DNA of 64,000 nt from a virus. This document shows positions 24,383 through 33,410 of this stretch, piece by piece (within the stretch, counting starts at the first letter, position 1; the number at the start of each line of letters is the position of its first letter). The notes below the pieces were generated by a model. It saw nothing but the letters and a program-made list of their open reading frames with translations. It had not been told where the DNA came from and did not search any database. A program made the position numbers and the translations under genes. The stretch is from positions 1 through 64,000 of IMG/VR virus record IMGVR_UViG_3300010151_000007; one strand, given 5' to 3'.

Positions 24383-24904
24383 TTGCGTAATTTGACCCGT
24401 AGAGAACGTTACAACGAAAAGAAGAAGGGAAGCAAGATCTTTCCGTTTAGTTTGGTTACGTGTAATTTTATGCACGATGGGAATTTGGCTTACATTATCC
24501 GCGCCGCCGCGTGCTTCGGAGCCGAGAGTGTACATGTAATAGGCAGCATTCCGGCAAGAAAAGAATTGAATCCACTTTCTGGTTCAACTTGTGACTATGT
24601 AAAGATAGTACAACACAAAAGTCCGTCAGATTTCTTAGAACATGCGAGAAATCATGATTGTGAGATTGTATCTGCGGAATTGGACAAAGGTTCGGTTGCA
24701 TTGAGAGACTATCGACCGGACTTCGAAAAACATACAATGATTGTTTTAGGTCATGAAGAGATAGGTGTCCCTGTTGAAATACTTGTGAATAGCACAAAAG
24801 TGTTTATTCCAATGCCCGGCGTAGGTTTCTGCTTGAATACTTCTCAAACGGGAAATATTATGTTGTACGAAATGGTTAATAAATATATGGAGGCAGATTG
24901 TTAA
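24383..24904 (+). CDS. SpoU/TrmH-family RNA 2'-O-methyltransferase
   Basis: A 173-residue SPOUT-fold protein. Motif 1 is N-L-A-Y-I-I-R-A-A-A-C-F-G (conserved N and R), motif 2 is I-V-L-G-H-E-E-I-G-V-P, and motif 3 is I-P-M-P-G-V-G-F-C-L-N-T-S-Q-T-G-N. Together these form the SAM-binding knot and dimer interface of tRNA or rRNA ribose methyltransferases. The start appears to be TTG 24383, with GGGG upstream at a loose distance. There is no N-terminal substrate-binding domain, as in TrmL-like enzymes. It may protect tRNA or rRNA from host attack or tune translation; this is inference. Confidence 0.8.
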   Translation: MRNLTRRERYNEKKKGSKIFPFSLVTCNFMHDGNLAYIIRAAACFGAESVHVIGSIPARKELNPLSGSTCDYVKIVQHKSPSDFLEHARNHDCEIVSAELDKGSVALRDYRPDFEKHTMIVLGHEEIGVPVEILVNSTKVFIPMPGVGFCLNTSQTGNIMLYEMVNKYMEADC

Positions 24905-25173
24905 CAAAAATGAAATACGAAAGTAAAACGAAAATGCTCTCTAAAGGGACAGTTTGTGTTCTTTCTGAAAGAAGGGGTGACAACATGGTTTACCCTTCGG
25001 GCGAGGAAACAACTGTTCTTTTAGACGCTATAATTGATGAATTATCTTGGGCCCATTGCGATGGCTTACAGCCTATCGCAATCGACTCGATGAAATTGGC
25101 GAACCCGCCGTGGTCAAAAACTGGTCGTAAAATCATTGTTTGGATTAATCCAAAAGATGTTTTGAGATTTTGA
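24898..25173 (+). CDS. small protein of unknown function
   Basis: A 91-residue protein. TTG 24898 has GGAGG six bases upstream and overlaps the previous stop; ATG 24910 is an alternative without a site at normal distance. The sequence is mixed alpha/beta with W-A-H-C-D-G and K-I-I-V-W-I-N-P-K-D-V. No family was recognised. Confidence 0.6.
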   Translation: MLTKMKYESKTKMLSKGTVCVLSERRGDNMVYPSGEETTVLLDAIIDELSWAHCDGLQPIAIDSMKLANPPWSKTGRKIIVWINPKDVLRF

Positions 25174-25189
25174 AAAAACATGTTATACT
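25162..25189 (+). promoter_or_regulatory. probable sigma70-type promoter for the PhoH gene
   Basis: TTGAGA (25162-25167) and TATACT (25184-25189) are separated by 16 bases and lie 30 bases before the PIN-PhoH start. Confidence 0.45.
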
Positions 25190-25218
25190 AGTTATTGATG
25201 TGGAGTCGAGGTATTAAA

Positions 25219-26580
25219 ATGGCAGCTAAGAAAACGTATGTGATAGACACGAGTGTTTGTTTGACAGACTATTCCTGTATTGAGAGTTTTGGGAATAATG
25301 ATATAGTTCTCCCACTCAAAGTGCTTGAAGAGATTGACAAACACAAGAAGAGGCAGGATGGTGTGGGTCTTAATGCCCGCTCAATCATTCGGAAGCTTGA
25401 CGAATTGAGGATGAAGGGCAACCTTCAGAAAGGCGTGCGTATCGGTAAAGGCAAAGGGCTTCTAAGAGTCGTAAATAGCGATTTAGAACAATTGCCCGAT
25501 TCTCTTGATAAAAGCATCCCAGATAACAACATCCTTTCTACTGCTTTGTTTGTCAAAAAAGAGAATATAAAAAGAAAGACAATCTTAGTTTCACGAGATA
25601 TCAACATGAGGGTTATCTGTGACTCACTAGGTATGGAATCTGAAGATTTTAGACAGAACCAAGTCATCAAAGAACAGACAGATTTGTTTTCCGGGTTTAA
25701 ACACTTAGTGTGTGATGAGCAGGTTGTTGACGCAATTTATAACAAGGAGACTGTATTCTTAAATGCAGAAGAATACCCTGGCTTGTGTTCGAATCAATTT
25801 CTGATGATGGTTTCTTCAGGGAATGAAAAGAAGACTGCTTTGGTTCGATTTAAAGGGTATGATAAGTCTCTGCGTCACCTAAGGGACCAGAAGAGAGAGA
25901 TTTGGGGAATCACTCCAAGAAACAAAGAACAGATGTTTGCTTTGGATTTGCTAATGGATCCGGATATCAAATTGGTCTCTTTGGTAGGTCGAGCAGGTTC
26001 AGGTAAGACTTTGGTTGCTGTGGCAGCCGCAATGGAACAGACTATTAATGGAAATATGTCTGTTCATGATGTTGCGAAAGGGAAGCATAAGAGCGATTGT
26101 CTGTATAAGAAAATTGTTGTTTCTCGACCAGTTATGCCAGTTGGTAAGGACATTGGCTTCTTGCCAGGAGATATTCGAGAAAAGATGGCTCCTTGGATTG
26201 CACCAATTTATGATAACTTGAAGTTTCTGACAGATGATAATCAAAAGCTATTGGAAACCTATTTGGACAATTCTTTAATTGAAATTGAAGCTGTTACATA
26301 TATTCGCGGACGTTCAATTGCAAATGCTTTTATTATTGTAGATGAAGCCCAGAATTTAACACAACACGAGATCAAAACAATCTTGACGCGAGTGGGCGAA
26401 GGCACTAAAATCATCTTGACTGGCGATATCGAACAAATCGATAACATCTATATCGATAGCACAAGCTCTGGTTTGGTATACGCTATTGAAAGACTGAAAG
26501 ACTATGATTTTGTTGGTCACATAACTCTTACAAAGGGTGAGCGCTCGACGGTTGCAACCGTTGCATCGAAGGTTCTGTGA
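25219..26580 (+). CDS. phoH: PIN-PhoH family RNase/ATPase
   Basis: A 453-residue protein. I start it at ATG 25219 (GAGG seven bases before) and not at the upstream TTG. The N-terminal PIN RNase domain begins T-Y-V-I-D-T-S-V and has L-P-L-K-V-L-E-E-I-D; S-R-D-I-N-M-R near 130 is its late acidic part. The PhoH ATPase follows: V-G-R-A-G-S-G-K-T (Walker A, about 255-263) and I-I-V-D-E-A-Q-N (Walker B, about 370-377), then T-G-D-I-E-Q-I-D. This is the PhoH2 layout, an RNA helicase plus RNase. phoH is a common auxiliary gene in large aquatic phages; its role there (phosphate stress or RNA turnover) is not settled. Confidence 0.9.
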   Translation: MAAKKTYVIDTSVCLTDYSCIESFGNNDIVLPLKVLEEIDKHKKRQDGVGLNARSIIRKLDELRMKGNLQKGVRIGKGKGLLRVVNSDLEQLPDSLDKSIPDNNILSTALFVKKENIKRKTILVSRDINMRVICDSLGMESEDFRQNQVIKEQTDLFSGFKHLVCDEQVVDAIYNKETVFLNAEEYPGLCSNQFLMMVSSGNEKKTALVRFKGYDKSLRHLRDQKREIWGITPRNKEQMFALDLLMDPDIKLVSLVGRAGSGKTLVAVAAAMEQTINGNMSVHDVAKGKHKSDCLYKKIVVSRPVMPVGKDIGFLPGDIREKMAPWIAPIYDNLKFLTDDNQKLLETYLDNSLIEIEAVTYIRGRSIANAFIIVDEAQNLTQHEIKTILTRVGEGTKIILTGDIEQIDNIYIDSTSSGLVYAIERLKDYDFVGHITLTKGERSTVATVASKVL

Positions 26581-27074
26581 TGGTTGGTGATTTATTGCAT
26601 ATATTCAACATTCCCATTTATCAATTATCGGCAGATTCGGATTTGAGCTATTCTCCCGGTAAGTGCGCTGTATTCTTTGAAGAGGTAATGGAGTTCAATA
26701 TAATAAAGAATATTGATGCAATAATTATTAGTTCCAACACCACAGAAATGTTCCACCCAGACTTAGGTATCTTTTCCCAGTATCAGGATGATGCCTTTTA
26801 TTTTTCTGACAAGATATTAGACGACGATCACTTCATCGAACTCTTAATATATCAAACAGCTATTTATCTTAGAGGGAAGTATGAATTACTTCTTGATGAA
26901 CAAACATATATTTTAGAACGTGAACAGAAATTTTCTGATGGTATTAAGACAGAATATTTTGTTCTGGGGTTTGAAGAATATTTTATTGGTGACCGCGCCA
27001 AATTGAAAGAAAACAACCCTATTTTACACTTAAAAATTGAGGAGATATTGAAAATTGAAATTGAAAATTATTGA
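26580..27074 (+). CDS. protein of unknown function
   Basis: A 164-residue acidic protein whose ATG shares one base with the stop of the PhoH gene (TGATG), so it is translationally coupled. Rich in Ile, Asp, Glu and Tyr; F-I-E-L-L-I-Y-Q-T-A-I-Y-L-R-G-K-Y is a clear amphipathic helix. No motif was recognised. It could modulate the PhoH protein given the coupling. Confidence 0.65.
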   Translation: MVGDLLHIFNIPIYQLSADSDLSYSPGKCAVFFEEVMEFNIIKNIDAIIISSNTTEMFHPDLGIFSQYQDDAFYFSDKILDDDHFIELLIYQTAIYLRGKYELLLDEQTYILEREQKFSDGIKTEYFVLGFEEYFIGDRAKLKENNPILHLKIEEILKIEIENY

Positions 27075-27351
27075 AGAAGAGGGTAAAATTATTGTTTTGG
27101 TATCTTTAACTCATCGTACAGTTTATCGTAAGAGGAACGAAGGTCTTAAATGGGAAAAGTACAACACATCGGATATCCTGGCCATACTAAAAGAAAAGGG
27201 CGTCCGCGTCAATCGAGTATTAATCGAAGATAGTGTTGATAATAACGATGTTGATAAGCTCCAAGGTCGCTGGGAGTTCAAAAAACCAGTTGACAAAAAA
27301 GCTAGACCGGTTAAGTTAAGAAGAGAGAAACAGACAACAAGAGAGGGTTAG
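27055..27351 (+). CDS. small basic protein of unknown function
   Basis: A 98-residue protein from TTG 27055, overlapping the previous gene by 20 bases. The first part is beta-rich (K-I-I-V-L-V-S-L), the tail is Lys/Arg-rich (K-K-A-R-P-V-K-L-R-R-E-K). Lying between PhoH and a nuclease, it might bind nucleic acid; this is inferred from charge only. Confidence 0.55.
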   Translation: MKLKIIEEEGKIIVLVSLTHRTVYRKRNEGLKWEKYNTSDILAILKEKGVRVNRVLIEDSVDNNDVDKLQGRWEFKKPVDKKARPVKLRREKQTTREG

Positions 27352-28127
27352 TGGCTCACATATCTTTTTCTGAACTGAAAATATGGAAGCAATGCACACA
27401 TCGTCACAAAAAAGAATATACCGAGAAGATAAGGAGTTTTCACGGTAATATACATACCGCATTCGGAAAAGCAATGCACAGCGTATGTGAGGATAAATTA
27501 TACAACACGTTACCTGAACAAATTGATTATCTCAAAGAGCGCCTTAAAGAAGAGGTGAGAGTTCTCACTGAAGATAAAAAGGTTGTAATCGAAAACGATG
27601 TTGGGGAATTTGAAAGCCAAGGTATCGACATGATACCTGAAATCCTTCCGGCTTTGGAAGACTATTTTGATGAATACGAAATCTTAGAAACCGAAGCACG
27701 TCTTATGGAGCCTTTGGACTTAGAAGGGATAGATCCCGACTTCAAGTTCAAAGGTTTTATCGATCTTATTGTCCATTCAGGTGGTAAGGTCCACATTATT
27801 GATTGGAAAACTTGTGGTTGGGGTTGGGATGCAAGAAAACGTTCTGACCCCATGAACACTTATCAGTTAACCTTTTACAAACATTATTATGCACAAAAGT
27901 ATGATTTGGATCCATCCGACGTTGAGACGCATTTCGCTCTTTTGAAGAGGACAGCAAAGAAAGGGAAGAAGGTAGAATTCTTCCGTGTTACTAGCGGAAA
28001 AAGAAAAACCACAAATGCCCTTGACTTATTAAGAAAAGCTGTTATTAATATATTGAGAGGAAAGTCTATCAAAGATCGACGTTCTTGCAAATATTGCCCT
28101 CTCCACAAAACTGAACATTGTAGGTAA
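27351..28127 (+). CDS. RecB/Cas4-like PD-(D/E)XK nuclease with cysteine cluster
   Basis: A 258-residue protein from GTG 27351. It starts with S-F-S-E-L-K-I-W-K-Q-C (typical RecB-nuclease opening, Cys15), then G-K-A-M-H-S-V, the catalytic core F-I-D-L-I and I-I-D-W-K-T (about 137-155), and a Q-L-T-F-Y helix. The C-terminus has C-K-Y-C-P-L-H-K-T-E-H-C, so one N-terminal and three C-terminal cysteines could hold a 4Fe-4S cluster, as in Cas4 and AddB nucleases. No cas genes or repeats lie nearby. A role in phage DNA recombination, replication or host DNA breakdown is likely. Confidence 0.8.
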   Translation: MAHISFSELKIWKQCTHRHKKEYTEKIRSFHGNIHTAFGKAMHSVCEDKLYNTLPEQIDYLKERLKEEVRVLTEDKKVVIENDVGEFESQGIDMIPEILPALEDYFDEYEILETEARLMEPLDLEGIDPDFKFKGFIDLIVHSGGKVHIIDWKTCGWGWDARKRSDPMNTYQLTFYKHYYAQKYDLDPSDVETHFALLKRTAKKGKKVEFFRVTSGKRKTTNALDLLRKAVINILRGKSIKDRRSCKYCPLHKTEHCR

Positions 28128-28134
28128 GACGTAA

Positions 28135-29388
28135 ATGGAAAAAAAGAAGATATTGGTTTTAGCCGATCATCCCCTGGCACCCTCTGGTGTTGGCACACAG
28201 ACGAGATATATGATCGAAGCTTTGTTAGCCACTGATAGATACAAGTTTATTTGTTTTGGTGGTGCAGTCAAGCATCAGAACAACAATCCACAGAAAGTAG
28301 AAGGGTACGGTGACGATTGGATCATTTACCCTGTTGAGGGGTACGGTACTCAAGAGATGGTCCGTTCAGTTATGTGGACTGAAAGACCTGATGTGTTGTG
28401 GTTTATGACTGATCCCAGATTTTACGATTGGTTATGGGACATGGAAAACGAAATACGTCCAAATATGCCAATGGTTTATTACCATGTATGGGACAACTAC
28501 CCCTTACCCGTTTATAATAAACCTTCTTATGAATCAACGGATGTTATTGCCTGTATTTCTAAATTGACACACGAGATTGTCAAAAAGACTGCGCCAGATG
28601 TGGAGTCTTGTTATCTCCCTCATGCTGTTGACACAGGTATCTTCAGACCTTTAGAGAGGAGCGAAATAGCAGAATTTAAAAAGCAACAATTTGGTGAAGA
28701 TGATGCACGCTTCACTTTCTTCTGGAATAATCGAAACGCTCGTCGTAAGATGAGTGGTTCTCTTCTGTGGTGGTTCAACGAATTCGCTGAAGAGGTCGGC
28801 CCGGAAAACGTGCGATTAATTATGCACACCGATCCAAAAGACCCACATGGTCAGGATTTGGAAGCGATGATTTATTCCCTTGGCGCTGCTGACGGGCGCA
28901 TTATGTTGAGTAAACAGAAGGTACCCCCTGAAGTTCTGGCGATGATGTATAATGCTTGTGACGTGACTTTGAATATTTCAGACGCCGAAGGTTTTGGTTT
29001 GTCGACTTTGGAATCGTTGTCTTGTGCGACACCCATCGTTGTGAACCTTACAGGGGGTCTACAGGAGCAGGTGACGAACGGCGAAGACTGGTTCGGGATT
29101 GGTCTCAACCCGGCTTCTAAGGCTGTCATAGGCTCCCAGATGGTGCCTTACATCTATGAGGATCGAGTGTCCAAAGAGGATTTTATCGCAGCCCTTAAAA
29201 CTCTGTATAATATGCCTCGCGAAGAATTGGAACAGCTTGGGAGACACGGACACGGACATGTATTAAAGAATTACAATTTTGACCAGTTTTGTTCGCGCTG
29301 GGTCGATCTAATTGATAAGGTTGTGGAACAACACGGCTCTTGGGAAGAACGCAAGGGTTATAAATCATGGAGTTTGAGAGAAATATGA
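28135..29388 (+). CDS. GT4-like glycosyltransferase
   Basis: A 417-residue GT-B fold glycosyltransferase. The N-terminal domain has P-L-A-P-S-G-V-G-T-Q-T-R-Y; the C-terminal donor domain has F-W-N-N-R-N-A-R-R-K and the GT4 E-x7-E element in S-D-A-E-G-F-G-L-S-T-L-E-S-L. First gene of the sugar operon; it overlaps the second glycosyltransferase by ATGA. Donor and acceptor are unknown. It may glycosylate virion proteins, phage DNA or host surface glycans. Confidence 0.85.
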   Translation: MEKKKILVLADHPLAPSGVGTQTRYMIEALLATDRYKFICFGGAVKHQNNNPQKVEGYGDDWIIYPVEGYGTQEMVRSVMWTERPDVLWFMTDPRFYDWLWDMENEIRPNMPMVYYHVWDNYPLPVYNKPSYESTDVIACISKLTHEIVKKTAPDVESCYLPHAVDTGIFRPLERSEIAEFKKQQFGEDDARFTFFWNNRNARRKMSGSLLWWFNEFAEEVGPENVRLIMHTDPKDPHGQDLEAMIYSLGAADGRIMLSKQKVPPEVLAMMYNACDVTLNISDAEGFGLSTLESLSCATPIVVNLTGGLQEQVTNGEDWFGIGLNPASKAVIGSQMVPYIYEDRVSKEDFIAALKTLYNMPREELEQLGRHGHGHVLKNYNFDQFCSRWVDLIDKVVEQHGSWEERKGYKSWSLREI

Positions 29389-30593
29389 GCTTAGTAAAAA
29401 GAAAGAAAGTTGTTGTAAAAGGTCCCGCTTTAACTCAATCTGGTTATGGCCATCATACTAGATTTGTTTTGTCCGCTCTCAAAGAACATCAGGACGAATT
29501 TGATGTGTTCTGTGTTCCGACTCAATGGGGTCAGACTGGCTGGATCCATGAGAATGGGGAGTTTCGTAAGTGGTTAGATAATGTCATCCTCAAAACAAAC
29601 CTGTATCTCCAGAATCGAGGTGAGTTTGATGTTTCTTTGCAAGTGACAATCCCTAATGAATGGCAGAAGATGGCCCCGATCAATGTTGGCGTGACTGCTG
29701 GTATTGAAACCACTAAAGTAGCTCCCGTCTGGCTTGAGAAAGGGAATTTGATGGATCATATCATTACCGTTTCAGAGCATTCTAAACAAGTTTACGAAAT
29801 GACGAAATATCAAGCCCAGCACTCCGTAACAAAGCAGCCGGTTGAATTGGAATTATTCACCGATATCGATGTTGTACACTACCCTCATCGTCTTGGAACC
29901 GAGACTATAGACTTGGAATTGGATTTTGATTTCAATTATCTGATGGTAGCTCAATGGGGTCCAAGAAAAAATATGGAACGCGCCCTCCGCTGGTGGTTGG
30001 AAGAAAACTTTGATAACGAAGTTGGGTTGGTCTTAAAAACTTCAGTTCGTAAGAATTGCACGATGGATAGGCACCAACTGGAGTTGCAACTCCAGAATTT
30101 TTTGCACAATTTTGAAGATCGGAAATGTAAGGTTTATCTTCTTCATGGAGATATGTCAAATAGTGAAATGGATGCAATTTATCGCCACCCAAAGATTAAA
30201 GCTATGTTGTCGGCGACACATGGTGAGGGTTTTGGGCTACCTTTGTTTGAGGCGGCTTATAATGGGTTGCCGGTCGTAGCGCCGGGTTGGTCTGGGCACT
30301 GTGATTTTCTTTACAGCAAAAACGAAAAAGGAAAAGTAAAGCCTTTGTTTTTGGAAGTTGATTATGAATTGGGGCAAATTCCAAAAGACGCTCATTGGGA
30401 AGGGGTGCTACAAGCTGACAGCATGTGGTCTTATGCGCAGGAGGGTTCTTTTAAAATGAAGGTTCGCCAAGTTCGAACATCTAATAAGAAATGGCAGAAA
30501 AAAGCCGAAATATTGCAGAAATATTTACTGGAAAGTTTTACACCAGAGATTCAAAATGCGAAAATGATTGAGTCGATAAAGAGTGTTTTGTGA
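29385..30593 (+). CDS. glycosyltransferase (GT4-like), second in operon
   Basis: A 402-residue protein. I use ATG 29385 (ATGA overlap) instead of ATG 29367, which lies inside the previous gene's end. N-terminal G-P-A-L-T-Q-S-G-Y-G-H-H-T-R parallels the opening of the first enzyme. The donor site shows A-Q-W-G-P-R-K-N-M-E and T-H-G-E-G-F-G-L-P-L-F-E-A-A, a GT4-type E-x7-E. The two enzymes look like distant paralogues acting in sequence on one glycan. Its end overlaps a Maf-like gene. Confidence 0.8.
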   Translation: MSLVKRKKVVVKGPALTQSGYGHHTRFVLSALKEHQDEFDVFCVPTQWGQTGWIHENGEFRKWLDNVILKTNLYLQNRGEFDVSLQVTIPNEWQKMAPINVGVTAGIETTKVAPVWLEKGNLMDHIITVSEHSKQVYEMTKYQAQHSVTKQPVELELFTDIDVVHYPHRLGTETIDLELDFDFNYLMVAQWGPRKNMERALRWWLEENFDNEVGLVLKTSVRKNCTMDRHQLELQLQNFLHNFEDRKCKVYLLHGDMSNSEMDAIYRHPKIKAMLSATHGEGFGLPLFEAAYNGLPVVAPGWSGHCDFLYSKNEKGKVKPLFLEVDYELGQIPKDAHWEGVLQADSMWSYAQEGSFKMKVRQVRTSNKKWQKKAEILQKYLLESFTPEIQNAKMIESIKSVL

Positions 30594-31351
30594 TACGGAA
30601 AACGAAGATTCTGAAAAAGAAGATTCAAACTTGCCTTGAATACGAAGATAAAATCCCATTCATAAAGGGTGCGTATCATGGCAAAACGTGTTACATTATA
30701 TCATGTGGCCCTTCATTAAAAGACATAGAACGGGACATTCTTCGTGAAAAACTTAAAGATGAATTCGTGGTTTGCATTAAACAGAGTTATGATCTCTATG
30801 GAGATATCTGTGATTTACACGTTTATAATTGTGCTAATTTTAAAGAATACGACTATTCTGTTAATCCAAGCTCTCTTATTATGGAATCCACATCACACCG
30901 ATATTTCTTGAATCCTAATTGTGACATCAAGACGTTCGTTGTGGGTCCTCGCGGTTTTGATCAAACAGTATCCGCTTTGGGTAATTTTGATGAATGGACT
31001 TTTGGTAAAACAAATATTAAAAGGCCGTATGGTCCGGGAATTATGTATGAGAATGTTTTTTTCATGATGGAGTTTCTGGGGGTCAAAAAGGTGGTAACGA
31101 TTGGTTGGGATTGTAATAGGAACACCGCTTCTGGCGTTCATTTTTATGATAATCGTAAAGTTAACGTTACACTCAATGATGCAGAGGTTAATGCAACGAT
31201 GGCATCTTTGCAAGCGGAAGATAAAGTTGCGGCCAATGCAATTGGTAAATGGAATGATTGGTTGGCCTCTAAAGAAATTGAGTTGAATGTTCTTTCGAAG
31301 CTCAACCCAGGCCCAGAGAGAATGAAGAGAATTACACTGGAGGAACTTTGA
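30590..31351 (+). CDS. Maf/DUF115-like protein (possible nonulosonic acid transferase), copy 1
   Basis: A 253-residue protein from GTG 30590. C-Y-I-I-S-C-G-P-S-L (residues 34-43) is the nucleotide-binding motif of the Maf/DUF115 (MptE-like) fold, and V-T-I-G-W-D-C-N near 170 parallels the second conserved strand ('GvD'). Maf proteins transfer pseudaminic or legionaminic acid to flagellin Ser/Thr in several Gram-negative bacteria. Its position before pseB- and pseC-like genes supports a similar job. Which protein it glycosylates is unknown. Confidence 0.65.
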   Translation: MIRKTKILKKKIQTCLEYEDKIPFIKGAYHGKTCYIISCGPSLKDIERDILREKLKDEFVVCIKQSYDLYGDICDLHVYNCANFKEYDYSVNPSSLIMESTSHRYFLNPNCDIKTFVVGPRGFDQTVSALGNFDEWTFGKTNIKRPYGPGIMYENVFFMMEFLGVKKVVTIGWDCNRNTASGVHFYDNRKVNVTLNDAEVNATMASLQAEDKVAANAIGKWNDWLASKEIELNVLSKLNPGPERMKRITLEEL

Positions 31352-32331
31352 AGAAAACGATTATGATTACCGGGGGAACCGGTTCTCTTGGAAAGGCTCT
31401 TATAAAGAAAATAAAGAAAGAACACCCTGATTGGAAGATCGTGGTATTTAGCCGCGACGAGGGAAAGCAGGCGCTCTCCTTTGGTAACGACCCAAGTATT
31501 GTCCGTATAATTGGCGATATCCGCGATCTAACCAAAGTCGACGTTAGCATGAGGTTACATAAACCAAATTATGTTATCCATGCTGCCGCTCTAAAACGAG
31601 TGGACGATATGGAATTCCATCCAGACGAGTGTGTAAAAACCAATGTCATAGGATCCCAAAACGTCGCCACTGCCGCATTAGCGAATAATGTTGAAAAGTG
31701 CATGCTGGTGTCTACCGATAAGGCATGCCAGCCAGTGAATGTGTACGGTTCTAGCAAGTTTATCGCTGAACGTGTATTTTCAAACTTTGATTATAACTCC
31801 GATTCTACCATCTTTGCTTCTGTACGATATGGAAACGTCATTGCGAGCCGAGGCTCCTTCATTCCAAACTGGATTGAAAAAATCAAGAATGGTGAAGAGA
31901 TCACAATTACAGACCCCGAGTGTACTCGGTTCTTGTTTACACTTGAAAACGCTGTTGACACTGTAATGACTTCAATGTTTTCTGCCATTGGTGGCGAAGT
32001 ATTTGTCCCCGGCTTAGATTCCTATACTATTCCGGATGTTATATGCGCCCTTGAACTAATCACTGGAGTGTGTAATGTGGAAACTCGTATTATTGGATTA
32101 AGACCGGGCGAGAAGCTTCACGAGGACATGATGTCCGAAACCGAAATGGACCGCGTGGTATCCGTTCAGCCAACAGAGAATTATCCTCTTTACGCGATTC
32201 TCCCTCAATTCACCAGAAAAGAAGGATATTCAACGGAGAAGTATGAAGGCGATCGGCTAAATTCAGGATTTTGTCTAGACAGCACACTGGAAAATCTTGT
32301 AGATAAGATTCGTGCTGGCGTTGTGCAATGA
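31348..32331 (+). CDS. pseB: UDP-GlcNAc 4,6-dehydratase, PseB-like
   Basis: A 327-residue extended SDR. It starts at TTG 31348 with GGAGGA upstream. T-G-G-T-G-S-L-G (9-16) binds the cofactor, H-A-A-A-L-K-R-V follows, and the active site is S-T-D-K-A-x-x-P-V-N-V-Y-G-S-S-K (T-D-K and Y-x-x-x-K). This is the FlaA1/PseB family, which makes a 4-keto-6-deoxy sugar from UDP-GlcNAc with C5 inversion, the first step to pseudaminic acid. ATGA overlap with the aminotransferase that would act next. Confidence 0.85.
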   Translation: MKKTIMITGGTGSLGKALIKKIKKEHPDWKIVVFSRDEGKQALSFGNDPSIVRIIGDIRDLTKVDVSMRLHKPNYVIHAAALKRVDDMEFHPDECVKTNVIGSQNVATAALANNVEKCMLVSTDKACQPVNVYGSSKFIAERVFSNFDYNSDSTIFASVRYGNVIASRGSFIPNWIEKIKNGEEITITDPECTRFLFTLENAVDTVMTSMFSAIGGEVFVPGLDSYTIPDVICALELITGVCNVETRIIGLRPGEKLHEDMMSETEMDRVVSVQPTENYPLYAILPQFTRKEGYSTEKYEGDRLNSGFCLDSTLENLVDKIRAGVVQ

Positions 32332-33410
32332 TCAAGTGCTTTGAGCCCACCATTGGGGAAGAAGAATCTCAATTCGTTTTAGGTCAATTGAAATTAAAAG
32401 AAATTGGTTTTGGTGATCAGGTTGCACGTTTTGAGAACCGATTTAGAGGCATGTCTGGATATGTTTACAACACTGGATTTAATTCGGCAAGCTCGGCAGC
32501 ATACGCTTTGTTTTCGTGGCTGAAAGAGTTGTATGGCTCGTGTGAGGTGTATACACCTTCACTGACATTCTGTTCTCCAATTTGGGCAGCCCTTGAAAAC
32601 GGACATGAAATTGTCTTTGTCGACATTGATAAAAATGGCTTATTCTCAATTGATGATTACAAGAAGAAGAAAAAGCAGGACTCTTCAAAGCGTAAAGTTG
32701 TTATGCCAATGATGTATGGCGGCGTGACGACTTTTGATTTTAGCAGATTCGACGGAAACGAGGTCACAATTTCAGATTCAGCACACGCTATTCATGCACC
32801 GAGCGAAGCTGGCAACCCCTCTGCGACACCTGAATTTACGATATTCTCTTTCCACCCAGTTAAGCCCATTTGTATGAGCAACGGTGGTATGTTATCGACC
32901 AGAAATAGGTCTGCTCATAAATATTTCAACCGGTATCGTAATTTTGGTAGAGTTAATACCGGTGTCTCGTATGATATTGTGCAGAATGGGTTTAACTTTT
33001 ACATGAATTCGCTGAACGCTGTCATTGGATTGGCGCAATTGAACAAAGTGTACGAAATGAGGAACCAGAGAGCACAGAATTTCAAATACTTAAAAAAGAG
33101 ACTGGAAGCTTTGAATATCTCGGGCTTTTATATGTTTGAGCACGATCTGCTTTCGTCTTTTTACCTCTGCACGTTTACTAGCGATTTTTTCTCCGGTGAT
33201 GTGATAAGGTTTCTTGAACAGCGAGGAATCCAGGCGACATATCATTATCCACCACTTCATAGAACAACACAGTTTAAAACGGAATGCGTCTTACCGAATA
33301 CAGAGGAGGTCTCTCAACATTTGGTGAATCTCCCGATTCATCAGAACTTGACCGATGAGAACTTAGACAAAATTGTATTAGCAATCGCAGACATGAAGAA
33401 GAAACTATAA
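32328..33410 (+). CDS. pseC: DegT/DnrJ-family aminotransferase, PseC-like
   Basis: A 360-residue PLP enzyme. F-S-F-H-P-V-K-P-I (about residues 179-187) holds the PLP-binding Lys, D-S-A-H-A-I (151-156) the pyridine-N-binding Asp, and G-G-M-L-S-T follows. The C-terminal domain has T-Y-H-Y-P-P-L-H. The family transfers an amino group to 4-keto sugars; directly behind PseB it should act as PseC (4-amino sugar from the keto intermediate). Sugar specificity is inferred from the neighbourhood. Confidence 0.85.
   Translation: MIKCFEPTIGEEESQFVLGQLKLKEIGFGDQVARFENRFRGMSGYVYNTGFNSASSAAYALFSWLKELYGSCEVYTPSLTFCSPIWAALENGHEIVFVDIDKNGLFSIDDYKKKKKQDSSKRKVVMPMMYGGVTTFDFSRFDGNEVTISDSAHAIHAPSEAGNPSATPEFTIFSFHPVKPICMSNGGMLSTRNRSAHKYFNRYRNFGRVNTGVSYDIVQNGFNFYMNSLNAVIGLAQLNKVYEMRNQRAQNFKYLKKRLEALNISGFYMFEHDLLSSFYLCTFTSDFFSGDVIRFLEQRGIQATYHYPPLHRTTQFKTECVLPNTEEVSQHLVNLPIHQNLTDENLDKIVLAIADMKKKL

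Noticed and set aside
27351-28127. Evidence for a phage CRISPR-Cas system from the Cas4-like nuclease
   Set aside because: No other cas gene and no repeat array in the window; the domain is common in phage recombination enzymes.
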